Shown here: one piece after another, positions 1 through 7,004 of the stretch | Numbering within the stretch: position 1 is the stretch's first letter | Layout: each line of letters begins with the position of its first letter | Source: an uncultured Bacilli bacterium | GTDB taxonomy: Bacteria; Bacillota_I; Bacilli_A; RF39; UBA660 | Length of the DNA stretch: 9,991 bases | Assembly (NCBI GenBank): GCA_944331945.1 | Contig: CALVJC010000030.1 | Span: 1 to 9,991 of the forward strand | Direction of reading: 5' to 3' | Notes under the pieces: generated by a model | What the model was told of the DNA's origin: nothing | Databases searched by the model: none | What the model saw: only the letters and a program-made list of their open reading frames with translations | Program-made: the position numbers and the translations under genes

Positions 1-366
1 GTCTTCTTTACAATAATCTTTAATGAGATTAATCAGGGTTACCTTTACCTTCTTATCATAATTCTCTCCCTTTTCATAAAGAGAACCGGCAATTCGATAG
101 AGGTAAGAATAATTCTTTCTCCTAGTCCTTTCTTCATAACTAGTATTGGCTTCGATAATGATGGCATGATCTTGTTTCTTTAATAAGATATCTAGCCGAA
201 AGTCTTTTCGTTTATTGCCCGAATTTAACTCTTGATCATGAAATGTATAATCCATCAAAGAGTATCCTGTTTCTGCTTCAATCAAATCCGAAAAGAACTT
301 TAAATAAGGGCTCTCTTTTAGAAAATACTTTAGAGTTGTATCGATTAATAATGAATAAAATTTAAT
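1..366 (-). CDS. PD-(D/E)XK nuclease family (Rpn/PDDEXK_2-type) protein, C-terminus cut off by window edge
   Basis: The minus strand stays open for 122 codons and runs off the left edge. The layout resembles the Rpn/PDDEXK_2 'recombination-promoting nuclease/putative transposase' family. A helical N-terminus (KYFLKESPYLKFFSDLI) is followed by the catalytic core, with Asp59 in RLDILLK and Glu72 in IIIEANT. Next comes an Arg-rich helix and the segment YLYRIAGSLYEKGENY, which matches the usual 'Y..RL...QL..GEDY' block. The family normally has Gln or Lys two residues after the core Glu; here it is Asn74. Members act on DNA and often occur in many genomic copies. The start is unusual: no ATG, GTG or TTG lies in frame between the upstream stop and the homologous region. 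A strong AGGAGG (375-380) sits 8 nt before ATT (364-366). Either AUU is the initiator or the original ATG has mutated and the gene is silenced. Family assignment is fairly sure; activity is not. Confidence 0.6.
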   Translation of the reverse strand, partial: MKFYSLLIDTTLKYFLKESPYLKFFSDLIEAETGYSLMDYTFHDQELNSGNKRKDFRLDILLKKQDHAIIIEANTSYEERTRRKNYSYLYRIAGSLYEKGENYDKKVKVTLINLIKDYCKED

Positions 367-389
367 ATAAAATTCCTCCTTTCGCGAAC

Positions 390-418
390 AAGATAACAGA
401 AAAGAATTTGGAAGGCAA
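390..418 (-). promoter_or_regulatory. Putative promoter of the PD-(D/E)XK gene
   Basis: On the minus strand TTGCCT (413-418) and TATCTT (390-395) are 17 nt apart, and the -10 is preceded by TG one base away (extended -10). Transcription would start near 383, only a few bases before the AGGAGG, giving a leader of about 17 nt. The match to consensus is moderate. Confidence 0.4.
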
Positions 419-428
419 ATGCCAAATT
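405..428 (-). repeat. Inverted repeat overlapping the -35 of the nuclease promoter
   Basis: AATTTGG (405-411) and CCAAATT (422-428) are perfect complements around a 10-nt loop that itself contains GGC...GCC. The element straddles the putative -35 box, the place for a repressor operator. It could equally be a chance AT-rich palindrome. Confidence 0.35.
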
Positions 429-441
429 TTTAAAATTCAGA

Positions 442-473
442 CAAAAAATAAGGGGAATATTTTATTTTCCCCT
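442..473 (-). terminator. Rho-independent terminator after dgt
   Basis: On the minus strand AGGGGAA (467-473) pairs with TTCCCCT (451-457) around an A/T-rich loop and is followed at once by TATTTTTTG. It lies about 60 nt after the dgt stop codon and closes the trhP1-trhP2-dgt operon, separating it from the nuclease gene. Confidence 0.8.
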
Positions 474-532
474 AGGGAATTTTCAATATTCACCCACAAA
501 CGATAGTCCAATTTTAAAAATTAGTACTTTTT

Positions 533-1654
533 TTAATTTTTAGCAATTTCTTTCAAAAACATTTCATCCGTCATTCCTGCTAAAAAGTCAATGACTTTTC
601 GCTTATCCTCGGTATTCTCTAAATATTCTTCCCCTTGATGATTTAAAAAAGTAAGATAGATCATACTTTGATGATTCTTTTCTTTGATGTCTTGATAATA
701 GTTTCGATACAACTTCCACATTCCTTCTTGGTATTTTTTCCATAAAGAAGGAGAAAGAGACTCTTGATAAATATGTTCATAATTATATTTTTTTAAAGCA
801 AATAAGGCTTGATAGACTTCTTTACTCATTTTTAAATAAGGTTTATTCATGCTTTCTTTTACAATATCTAAGATAATGGTATTTACAATGGAACGATTGG
901 TATTTCCCAAAATTTTAGTAATATCAATAGGAAGTTCTTCTCTTTTTAGCTTACCAATCATAATAGCATCTTCAATATCACGCCCAATATAGCCAATAAT
1001 ATCACTAATACGAACGACACACCCTTCTAAAGTCATCGGATGATAGGTTTTACTTTTTTTCAAATCCGTATAAGCTTCTTCATATTCTCGCAAAAATTCC
1101 TTCTTACTTTTTTTCACAGGTTCATAAAGAGGACTTAACATTTCTCCGTTATGAGTCATAATCCCATCTAACACTTGTACGGTTAAATTATGTCCTCTCC
1201 CACCATTAGCGACTGCCATATAATAACGAACGCCTTGAATATTATGAGCAAAAGAACATCCAAGCTCTTTTTGACATATTTCATTGATCATACTTTCTCC
1301 AGCATGCCCCAAAGGAGTATGACCAATATCATGTCCCAAAGCAATCGCTTCAATTAAGTCTTCATTCAAATTGAGAGCTCGACCAATCGTCCTTGCAATT
1401 TTACTGACTAATTGGACATGAGTAATACGCCGACTAACATGATCATTTTCATTCTTCGTAAAAACTTGCGTTTTATTTAGATAACGGGTATAAGAAAGGG
1501 AATGAATAATTCGATCAATATCATGAAAGAAAGGAGGCCGAATATCCTCTTCTTCTCTCACAAAGCGTACTGCCTCAGAACTTAAAGCCGCATAAGGACT
1601 CAAATGCTGTTCTTTTAATAAAAAATTCTGCTTCGCGATTTCTAACTCTTTCAT
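533..1654 (-). CDS. dgt: HD-domain dGTP triphosphohydrolase (Dgt-like)
   Basis: This is a 373-aa cytoplasmic metal-dependent phosphohydrolase of the dGTPase family, which hydrolyses dGTP (or other dNTPs) to the deoxynucleoside and triphosphate and so trims the dNTP pool. The HD-domain metal ligands are visible in order: His79 in RRITHVQ, His108-Asp109 in GHDIGHTPLGHAGE (with His112 and His117 in the family's signature) and Asp218 in RISDIIGY. An N-terminal arm of about 70 residues contains the usual RP..HDIDRIIHS..YTRY..KTQVF segment seen before the HD core. Length is typical of the shorter Gram-positive forms. The ATG overlaps the upstream U32 gene's stop as ATGA, and a GGTGGAAGG lies just before it, so translation is probably coupled. 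It is the last gene of its operon. Substrate preference among dNTPs cannot be read from sequence; family assignment is secure. Confidence 0.88.
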   Translation of the reverse strand: MKELEIAKQNFLLKEQHLSPYAALSSEAVRFVREEEDIRPPFFHDIDRIIHSLSYTRYLNKTQVFTKNENDHVSRRITHVQLVSKIARTIGRALNLNEDLIEAIALGHDIGHTPLGHAGESMINEICQKELGCSFAHNIQGVRYYMAVANGGRGHNLTVQVLDGIMTHNGEMLSPLYEPVKKSKKEFLREYEEAYTDLKKSKTYHPMTLEGCVVRISDIIGYIGRDIEDAIMIGKLKREELPIDITKILGNTNRSIVNTIILDIVKESMNKPYLKMSKEVYQALFALKKYNYEHIYQESLSPSLWKKYQEGMWKLYRNYYQDIKEKNHQSMIYLTFLNHQGEEYLENTEDKRKVIDFLAGMTDEMFLKEIAKN

Positions 1655-2829
1655 CCTTCCACCTTCTTTCGCATCATAGAATATTCTGGAAGCTCTCGAT
1701 CAAAGGGAATTTTCAAAATTTGTTCCGGATGTCGCGCTACCTCCAAAGGATGATCTTCTTCATCATAAATTTTTTCGATCTCAAATTCATAAATTTCTCC
1801 TGTAGGCGTAAAAACTTCAACAGAATCTCCGATCTTAAAATAATTTCTCTCACGCATTAAGAAGCAGTGACTCTCTTGATCATAATCAAAAATCAACCCC
1901 AAATAATCCTGATTGGACAATTCTTGACGCCCAGTAAAATATTGATCCTCCCTTCCCGCTTCTTTTAAGAAATATTGACTACTACTCTCTCGATTCGCCA
2001 CACGCGCTAAGATGTTTTGATACTTTTTCGCCAATTCTCCCGTCAAACGATGATCATAATAAGCATCAATCAAAGTTCGATAACTACCAATGACCGTTGC
2101 CAGATAATATAACGAGCGCATTCTCCCTTCCACCTTTAAAGAAGTAACCCCAAGCGAAAGAAGATCCGTAAGATAACTTGATAAATTCAAATCTTTACTA
2201 GCCATCGTAAAAGGGCCTTCCTTACTTTCAAAAGCAAAACGACAAACTTGCGCACAACCTCCTCGATTCGCATCCCGATTAGTAACATAATTAGATAAAG
2301 CACAACGACCACTGACACAGGTACACATAGCCCCATGTAAAAAGACTTCCACATCGACACCAGACTTTAAAATGATTTCCCGAATATCATCTTTGAGGAC
2401 TTCTCGTGCTAACACAATTCGTTTGACCCCTAAACTTTTATAAAACAAAGCCGCTTCATAATTCATCACCGAAGCCTGTGTAGACAAATGGCATTCTACT
2501 TCTTTATGATGCTCTACCATATAAGAAATCACATATGGATCACTTACTATCACCCCATCAATTCCACAAGATACCACCGAATCCAAATACTCTTCCATTC
2601 CAATACGATCTTCTTCATGAAAAACAATATTCACGGTGAAATACACTTTTTTATGAAGAGAATGAGCAAAAGAGCACCCTTCTTTTAATTCTTCCAAACT
2701 AAAATTAGTAGCATTCGCTCTTAACCCTAATTTACTACCCCCAACATAAACAGCATCCGCTCCATAAAGCAATGTTACTTTTAAACGTTCTAAATCCCCT
2801 GCTGGTGCTAATAACTCTACTTTTTTCAT
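1651..2829 (-). CDS. trhP2: U32 family protein, TrhP2-like tRNA 5-hydroxyuridine synthesis factor (annotated as peptidase U32)
   Basis: This 392-aa protein belongs to the U32 'peptidase' family. Its characterised relatives in B. subtilis and E. coli (TrhP) make 5-hydroxyuridine at tRNA position 34 using prephenate. The N-terminal TIM-barrel-like domain starts with ELLAPAGDLE and continues through GADAVYVGG and LSTQASVMN. The iron-sulfur region shows Cys169 and Cys176 in MCTCVSGRC, and Cys192 and Cys196 in GGCAQVCRF, the expected four ligands, with an extra Cys171. The block LKVEGRMRS follows at about 231-239. A C-terminal beta-rich domain occupies roughly 305-392. The ATG overlaps the stop of the preceding U32 gene (ATGA), and the stop overlaps dgt's start (ATGA). 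Together with the Cys-less U32 gene upstream, it reproduces the yrrN-yrrO pair order. The specific tRNA role is inferred from family; true peptidase activity is doubtful for this group. Confidence 0.85.
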   Translation of the reverse strand: MKKVELLAPAGDLERLKVTLLYGADAVYVGGSKLGLRANATNFSLEELKEGCSFAHSLHKKVYFTVNIVFHEEDRIGMEEYLDSVVSCGIDGVIVSDPYVISYMVEHHKEVECHLSTQASVMNYEAALFYKSLGVKRIVLAREVLKDDIREIILKSGVDVEVFLHGAMCTCVSGRCALSNYVTNRDANRGGCAQVCRFAFESKEGPFTMASKDLNLSSYLTDLLSLGVTSLKVEGRMRSLYYLATVIGSYRTLIDAYYDHRLTGELAKKYQNILARVANRESSSQYFLKEAGREDQYFTGRQELSNQDYLGLIFDYDQESHCFLMRERNYFKIGDSVEVFTPTGEIYEFEIEKIYDEEDHPLEVARHPEQILKIPFDRELPEYSMMRKKVEG

Positions 2830-3644
2830 TTCTTCACCCGATAAATACTTTTTCGAAAGAAAAATCCTCGATTCCTTCCAATCAAAGCATCAATCCTTTC
2901 TTGATTAAAGTTTTTAAAATTACGAATCACTTCGCAATAAGTATCATGATCCAAATCATCTTGTTTGATCACTCCATACGTAAGAACTTCTCGCAAAGAA
3001 TCGTATACAGAAGAAGCATTCAAACGCTTTCCATAAAGAAAACTAGTTCCCTCTCCCTGTTCTAAGACCAAATAATTTTGTCCTGATACTGGTTCTTTGA
3101 TATCTAAAGGAGATTTCATGGAAAGATTGGATAATAATTTTCTTTTGGACATAGCCACCGTAGGATATCCAACAAGTAGTCCTGTGAAAGAGCAAAGAGA
3201 GTGTTCAGAAATTTGTTTTATTTCCTCCAAAGTAATCTCATTCGATAAAAAGGCTCCTGATACCCCTTGTCCAACGTAAAAGTTTAAAGTCTCCGAATTG
3301 GTAGCCATATGTGTTTGAAAAAAGGAAAGAGGAACCATCAATGACTCTTCTTTTTTTATCTGCAAGATGGCAAGATCATAAAAATAAATCCCATCTATCT
3401 TCATCTGATCAAGAGCAACCATTGTTTTCCTTAGCTTTTCTACATCTTTATTTTCTATCATTTTATTAATGATCACAAAACAAGGAACTTCTTTCTTTTC
3501 TTTTCGAAAGTTCGCTATTTCTTCCAAAGTAAAATAAGAAAAAAAATCACACGAAAAGTCCTTCAAAGGAAACAAAAATCCTTCAACACCACAAGACAAA
3601 TAATCAGAAAAATTATGATCTGTTGGAATACTTAATAACTGCAA
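2826..3644 (-). CDS. Short U32 family protein without the Fe-S cysteines, TrhP1-like partner
   Basis: This is a divergent U32-family protein of 272 aa if translated from TTG at 3642-3644. It keeps the barrel-like pattern (SCGVEGFLFPLKDF near the N-terminus, FFQTHMATNSETLNFYVGQG mid-protein). Where the catalytic relative has CxxxxxxC cysteines it has GYPTVAMSKRKLLSN, so it lacks the cluster ligands. This matches the cysteine-poor member of the TrhP1/TrhP2 pair, which is encoded just upstream of the cluster-bearing member in B. subtilis. The frame extends three codons further to a GTG at 3651-3653. That GTG overlaps the AGAGGTGG ribosome site and lies only about 4 nt from the predicted transcription start, so TTG, 5 nt after AGAGGTGG, is the better start. 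First gene of the operon; its stop overlaps the next ATG. Partner function is inference. Confidence 0.78.
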   Translation of the reverse strand: MQLLSIPTDHNFSDYLSCGVEGFLFPLKDFSCDFFSYFTLEEIANFRKEKKEVPCFVIINKMIENKDVEKLRKTMVALDQMKIDGIYFYDLAILQIKKEESLMVPLSFFQTHMATNSETLNFYVGQGVSGAFLSNEITLEEIKQISEHSLCSFTGLLVGYPTVAMSKRKLLSNLSMKSPLDIKEPVSGQNYLVLEQGEGTSFLYGKRLNASSVYDSLREVLTYGVIKQDDLDHDTYCEVIRNFKNFNQERIDALIGRNRGFFFRKSIYRVKK

Positions 3645-3663
3645 AAGAACCACCTCTAAAGCA

Positions 3664-3692
3664 ATTCTATCACGAATCAGAAAGAATGTAAA
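3664..3692 (-). promoter_or_regulatory. Promoter of the trhP1-trhP2-dgt operon
   Basis: The minus strand carries TTTACA (3687-3692), a 17-nt spacer and TAGAAT (3664-3669), each one mismatch from the sigma-A consensus. Predicted transcription starts near 3657, so the leader before the TTG start is only about 13 nt. It lies just after the terminator of the preceding gene. Confidence 0.75.
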
Positions 3693-3700
3693 ACAAAGCC

Positions 3701-3740
3701 AAAAAGAAAAAGAATGGTTTAAATCACAAACACCATTCTT
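3701..3740 (-). terminator. Rho-independent terminator of the TasA/SipW-type gene
   Basis: On the minus strand AAGAATGGT (3732-3740) pairs perfectly with ACCATTCTT (3710-3718) across a 13-nt loop, followed by TTTTCTTTTT. It begins 6 nt after the stop codon at 3746. Confidence 0.85.
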
Positions 3741-3745
3741 ATATC

Positions 3746-4153
3746 TTATCTTTTATTGCAAAGCAATAGTAAACGGATCTTGTTTGGTTCCACATAATCT
3801 GCAGCCAAAGTCCCAGTATTAGTAATCGTAAAGGTATAAGGGTTACTTGCTTGTCCCGTAGAATCCGAAATAGGATATTGATTCGCAAGACGCAAAGTAT
3901 TATTCGCATCACTTCCAAAATCTACATTTAAAGTCCCAACTTTGATCACATTATAATCACTTGACTTTACTGAAGTTGTAAAAATAGCAAAACTAGTTCC
4001 AACCGCTGCAATCACCACAGCAAATACCGAAATCAATACTAACATAAGTTGTCTTTTGCCCATTTTAAACAAAGAAACTTCTTGTTCATCATATTTTTTA
4101 CGCTTTGTTGTTTCTTTGTGCCGATATCTTCTATGACGTCGAAATTCGGCCAT
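3746..4153 (-). CDS. TasA/SipW-type membrane-anchored protein, C-terminus apparently shortened
   Basis: This 135-aa protein has three parts. Residues 1-34 are a strongly basic cytoplasmic tail (RRHRRYRHK and TTKRKK). About 35-57 is a hydrophobic segment ending in VGTSFAIFTTSV, which resembles the SipW-dependent signal peptides of TasA/camelysin-like proteins. About 58-120 is the start of a beta-sandwich, with KVGTLNVDFG, LANQYPISDS and YTFTITNTGTLAADY, the usual hallmark blocks. Such proteins are secreted or surface-anchored and some form fibres or matrix. Related proteins normally continue for many more residues; here the fold stops after ADYV and the reading frame ends in an unrelated-looking EPNKIRLLLLCNKR. 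In another frame the same DNA reads QDPFTIALQ-stop (3753-3782), so a frameshift or internal deletion is likely. ATG is preceded by AGGGTGAT. It stands alone between two terminators. The fold type is likely; the function is unknown. Confidence 0.6.
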   Translation of the reverse strand: MAEFRRHRRYRHKETTKRKKYDEQEVSLFKMGKRQLMLVLISVFAVVIAAVGTSFAIFTTSVKSSDYNVIKVGTLNVDFGSDANNTLRLANQYPISDSTGQASNPYTFTITNTGTLAADYVEPNKIRLLLLCNKR

Positions 4154-4208
4154 ATATTATCACCCTGCCTTATGATCTATCTAATAATAATATAACAAAT
4201 TTTTCCCT

Positions 4209-4217
4209 ATTTTACCA
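4209..4217 (-). promoter_or_regulatory. Possible extended -10 promoter of the TasA/SipW-type gene
   Basis: The minus strand shows TGGTAAAAT, an extended -10 (TG, one base, TAAAAT), just after the parC terminator. No convincing -35 box lies upstream. It is the best candidate in the 110-nt gap, but the gap is AT-rich and other -10-like strings occur nearby. Confidence 0.3.
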
Positions 4218-4222
4218 CAGAA

Positions 4223-4253
4223 AATCTACATGACTCCTCTTCTCATGTAGATT
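4223..4253 (-). terminator. Terminator after parC (hairpin works on both strands)
   Basis: AATCTACATGA (4223-4233) and TCATGTAGATT (4243-4253) form a perfect 11-bp stem with a 9-nt loop, starting about 10 nt after the parC stop. The minus-strand tail is TTTTCTG, a rather short U-run. The plus-strand tail is also T-rich, so it may act in both directions. Confidence 0.7.
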
Positions 4254-4263
4254 CTTCTTTATC

Positions 4264-6774
4264 TTATTTCAAAAAATCATCAATGGTCATCAACCGAGCA
4301 TCCACTTCTTCCAAAGAAATTTGATCCTTTTTAGGAATTACTTCTTCCTCTTCCATAGTCTCTTCTAACGTTGGTACAAAATAAACATCGGTAATTCCCT
4401 TTTTATGAATGGTACTTCCGGTAGAATAGCGATCGGCAATCACTAATTCCGTTGGTTTTAAAATCGCTAAGTCGCCATTTTTAATACCAATTCGATCTTT
4501 ATTATGAACAAACATTGCTTTAATAATGGTATAAGGATTGGTCTTTACTTCACGAATCGTTAATAAACCTCTTCTTGCTCTTGAAGTCTTCTCAAAATCA
4601 TTAAGACGAACTCGTTTTCCGGTTCCTTTATCCGTAAAGACTGCTAAAAATTCTTCTTTATTAGCATCAAAATTCAATGCCGATACCACTTCATCCTCTT
4701 TTAAGTTAATCGCTTTCACGCCACTCGCTTTCACACCTACAACAGGAACTTCATCTGTAGAGAACCACAATCCATATCCTTTTTTCGTTTCTAAGAACAT
4801 ATCTGGATTCTGATCAAAACTAACATGAATTAAACGATCACTTCCTTTTAATTTCATACAACTTGATGGTTTGGTATAACGAGTTAGTTTAAAATCCGCA
4901 AGACTACTACGTTTGATCATCCCTTCTTTACTAGCAAGAATAATATTGACTTTCTCTTCAAAGTTTTTAACTGGTAAAGATCCAATCACTTCTTCTCCTT
5001 GTTCTAATGGTACTAAATTACTTACATGTTTTCCTAATTCTTTCCATTTTAAATCATAGATAATATGAACTGGTAAATATAAGTAATTTCCCAAAGAAGT
5101 AAAGACAAGAAGAGTATCTTGGGTATTCATTTGATAGATCCCTTGTAAATAATCCCCTTCTTTCAAGGTTGGATCCTCATTCGAAGCAGCACTATAACTT
5201 CTTAAAGGAGTTCGTTTAATATACCCTTCATGACTAAGAGTCACAATCACGTTTTCTTTTGGAATCATCGAAGCTGTATCAATTTTAATTTCCGTAATTT
5301 CTTCTTTAATTTCCGTAAGTCGAGGAAGTGCAAACTCTTTTTTTACATCTCTTAAATCTTTTTTCATGACCGATTTTAAAATATCTTCATTTCCAAGAAT
5401 TGCTTCTAATCCTTCAATAATTTTCTCTAATTTCGCCATTTCTTCTTGAAGAGCAACCACATCCGTATTGGTTAAGCGATAAAGTTGTAAGGTAACAATC
5501 GCTTCGGCCTGTTCCATGGTAAAGTCAAATTCTTTCACCAAATTTTCTTTGGCATCCGTTTTGTTTTTCGAGCTCCGAATCACTTGAATCACTTCATCCA
5601 AAATCGAAATACATTTAATTAACCCTTCGACAATATGATATCTTGCTTTCGCATGAGCAAGATCAAAAGAGGTTCTTCTCGTGACCACTTCTCTTTGATG
5701 ACGAATAAAAGCATCAAGACTCGCCGCTAATCCTAAAAGCTTTGGTCTTTTATTAACAATAGCAACCATATTATAGCTATAACTAATCTGCATATCGGTA
5801 TTTTTTAGTAAGTAATTTAAGATGAGCTCTCGATTCGCACCCTTTTTTAAATCAATCACCACCCGAACATCAGCAGCAGACTCATCACGAACTTCTAAGA
5901 TTCCATCAATCTTTTTATCCAAGCGAATATCGTCCATTTTTTTCACCATCAAAGCCTTATTGACTTCAAAAGGAATCTCTGTAATGATAATCGAATTGGT
6001 CTTTTCATCAAATTCATATTTACTACGAATGACAACTTTTCCTTTTCCTGTTTCAAATGCCTCCCGAATGCCAGATAGTCCTTCAACAATACCCCCAGTT
6101 GGAAAATCAGGCCCTTTCACATATTTCATTAAGGTATCAAGAGAACAGTTCGGATTATCAATCCGATGAATCGTGGCATCAATCACTTCCCCTAAGTTAT
6201 GAGGGGGAATATTAGTAGCATATCCTGCCGAAATTCCTTGTGTTCCATAGACAAGAAGAGCAGGAAAACGAGCTGGCAAAACGGTTGGTTCTTTCGTCGT
6301 ATCGTCAAAGTTAGGGGCAAATTCCACCGTATCTTTATCAATATCGCGAAGCATTTCATTACTAATCTTGGAAAGACGAGCTTCCGTATAACGATAAGCA
6401 GCAGGACTATCTCCATCGATCGATCCATTATTTCCATGCATATCAATATAAGGAAGTCTTGTTTTCCAAGGTTGGCTCATTCTTACCATCGCATCATAAA
6501 TCGAAGTATCCCCATGAGGATGATAATTACCAATCACATCTCCAACCGTTTTTGCACTCTTCCGATAACCATGATCATAAGTATTTTTTTCTTTATGCAT
6601 CGAATAAAGGATTCTTCGTTGAACAGGTTTTAATCCATCTCTTGCATCAGGAATCGCCCGTTCTTGAATAATATATTTGGAATAACTACCAAAACGTTCT
6701 CCCATTAAATCTTCCAAGGTATAATCATAAATTCGTTCAATGACTTCTTCTGTTTCTGTTTTTTTCTTTGCCAT
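4264..6774 (-). CDS. parC: DNA topoisomerase IV subunit A (ParC/GrlA)
   Basis: This 836-aa DNA cleavage/rejoining subunit of topoisomerase IV works with ParE as an A2B2 complex to unlink daughter chromosomes. The N-terminal breakage-reunion domain shows ARDGLKPVQRRILYSM (44-59) and GNYHPHGDTSIYDAMVRMS (82-100). The active-site Tyr129 is in AAYRYTEARLS. The C-terminal half is the beta-pinwheel DNA-wrapping domain. It lacks the GyrA box (QRRGGKG) and instead has SRARRGLLTIREVKTNP and GVKASGVKAINLKEDE, which are ParC features, so this is ParC and not GyrA. The quinolone-determining position corresponding to E. coli GyrA Ser83 is Thr90, with Asp94 at the second hotspot. The ATG is preceded by AAGGAAGTGAT (overlapping the end of the gene remnant upstream). 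Length is close to Gram-positive ParC (about 800-825). Cotranscribed with parE; no promoter was seen in the 230-nt gap. Confidence 0.95.
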   Translation of the reverse strand: MAKKKTETEEVIERIYDYTLEDLMGERFGSYSKYIIQERAIPDARDGLKPVQRRILYSMHKEKNTYDHGYRKSAKTVGDVIGNYHPHGDTSIYDAMVRMSQPWKTRLPYIDMHGNNGSIDGDSPAAYRYTEARLSKISNEMLRDIDKDTVEFAPNFDDTTKEPTVLPARFPALLVYGTQGISAGYATNIPPHNLGEVIDATIHRIDNPNCSLDTLMKYVKGPDFPTGGIVEGLSGIREAFETGKGKVVIRSKYEFDEKTNSIIITEIPFEVNKALMVKKMDDIRLDKKIDGILEVRDESAADVRVVIDLKKGANRELILNYLLKNTDMQISYSYNMVAIVNKRPKLLGLAASLDAFIRHQREVVTRRTSFDLAHAKARYHIVEGLIKCISILDEVIQVIRSSKNKTDAKENLVKEFDFTMEQAEAIVTLQLYRLTNTDVVALQEEMAKLEKIIEGLEAILGNEDILKSVMKKDLRDVKKEFALPRLTEIKEEITEIKIDTASMIPKENVIVTLSHEGYIKRTPLRSYSAASNEDPTLKEGDYLQGIYQMNTQDTLLVFTSLGNYLYLPVHIIYDLKWKELGKHVSNLVPLEQGEEVIGSLPVKNFEEKVNIILASKEGMIKRSSLADFKLTRYTKPSSCMKLKGSDRLIHVSFDQNPDMFLETKKGYGLWFSTDEVPVVGVKASGVKAINLKEDEVVSALNFDANKEEFLAVFTDKGTGKRVRLNDFEKTSRARRGLLTIREVKTNPYTIIKAMFVHNKDRIGIKNGDLAILKPTELVIADRYSTGSTIHKKGITDVYFVPTLEETMEEEEVIPKKDQISLEEVDARLMTIDDFLK

Positions 6775-6788
6775 TCTTTATCACTTCC

Positions 6789-6992
6789 TTATATTGTCTT
6801 ACTTCTTCTACTATTAATTTCTTCTTTAAATTTTGATGCATCTTTACCCTTTACTGTTTCTAAGCTGTCAAGATACTTTTCTATCTTTTCCGTAGGACTA
6901 TCACTTTTATCGGCTGTATGCTTGATGACATCTTCCATATGCATATCTTGATATAGACTATTTAAAAACTACCTACCGTTCTTATATTTCAT
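6789..6992 (-). pseudogene. Amber-interrupted short gene remnant between parE and parC
   Basis: One minus-strand frame runs through the whole gap between parE and parC. After an AGGAG that overlaps the parE stop, ATG (6990-6992) starts MKYKNGR and then hits TAG. The same frame continues without another stop as FLNSLYQDMHMEDVIKHTAD and on to SRRSKTI, ending in TAA (6789-6791) inside the parC ribosome binding site. Without the TAG it would be a 67-aa, charged, soluble protein with an alpha-helical look. The first part looks like the N-terminus of a longer uncharacterised protein (DxxxHTADKSDSPTEKIEKYLDSLE), so it is probably a decayed and truncated gene. A 51-aa product could start at ATG 6942-6944, but no ribosome site precedes it. 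I do not know the function. Alternatives are a leader peptide, readthrough, or spacer tolerated for coupling to parC. Confidence 0.5.
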
Positions 6993-7004
6993 ATGCAATT
7001 GCTC

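Noticed and set aside
421..525. Inverted A/T-rich strings near 421-437 and 510-523 as ends of a small mobile element.
   Set aside because: They consist almost only of A and T runs, and the dgt terminator between them explains the region.
2488..3279. Plus-strand open frames opposite the two U32 genes (2488-2688, 2772-3065, 3097-3279).
   Set aside because: They lack ribosome sites and recognisable motifs and lie antisense to conserved coding sequence.
4538..6671. Open frames in other frames across parC, including plus-strand 5822-6169 and 6199-6633 and minus-strand 6192-6446.
   Set aside because: They are shadows of the conserved ParC frame, with low-complexity Ser/Phe/Ile-rich translations and no start signals.
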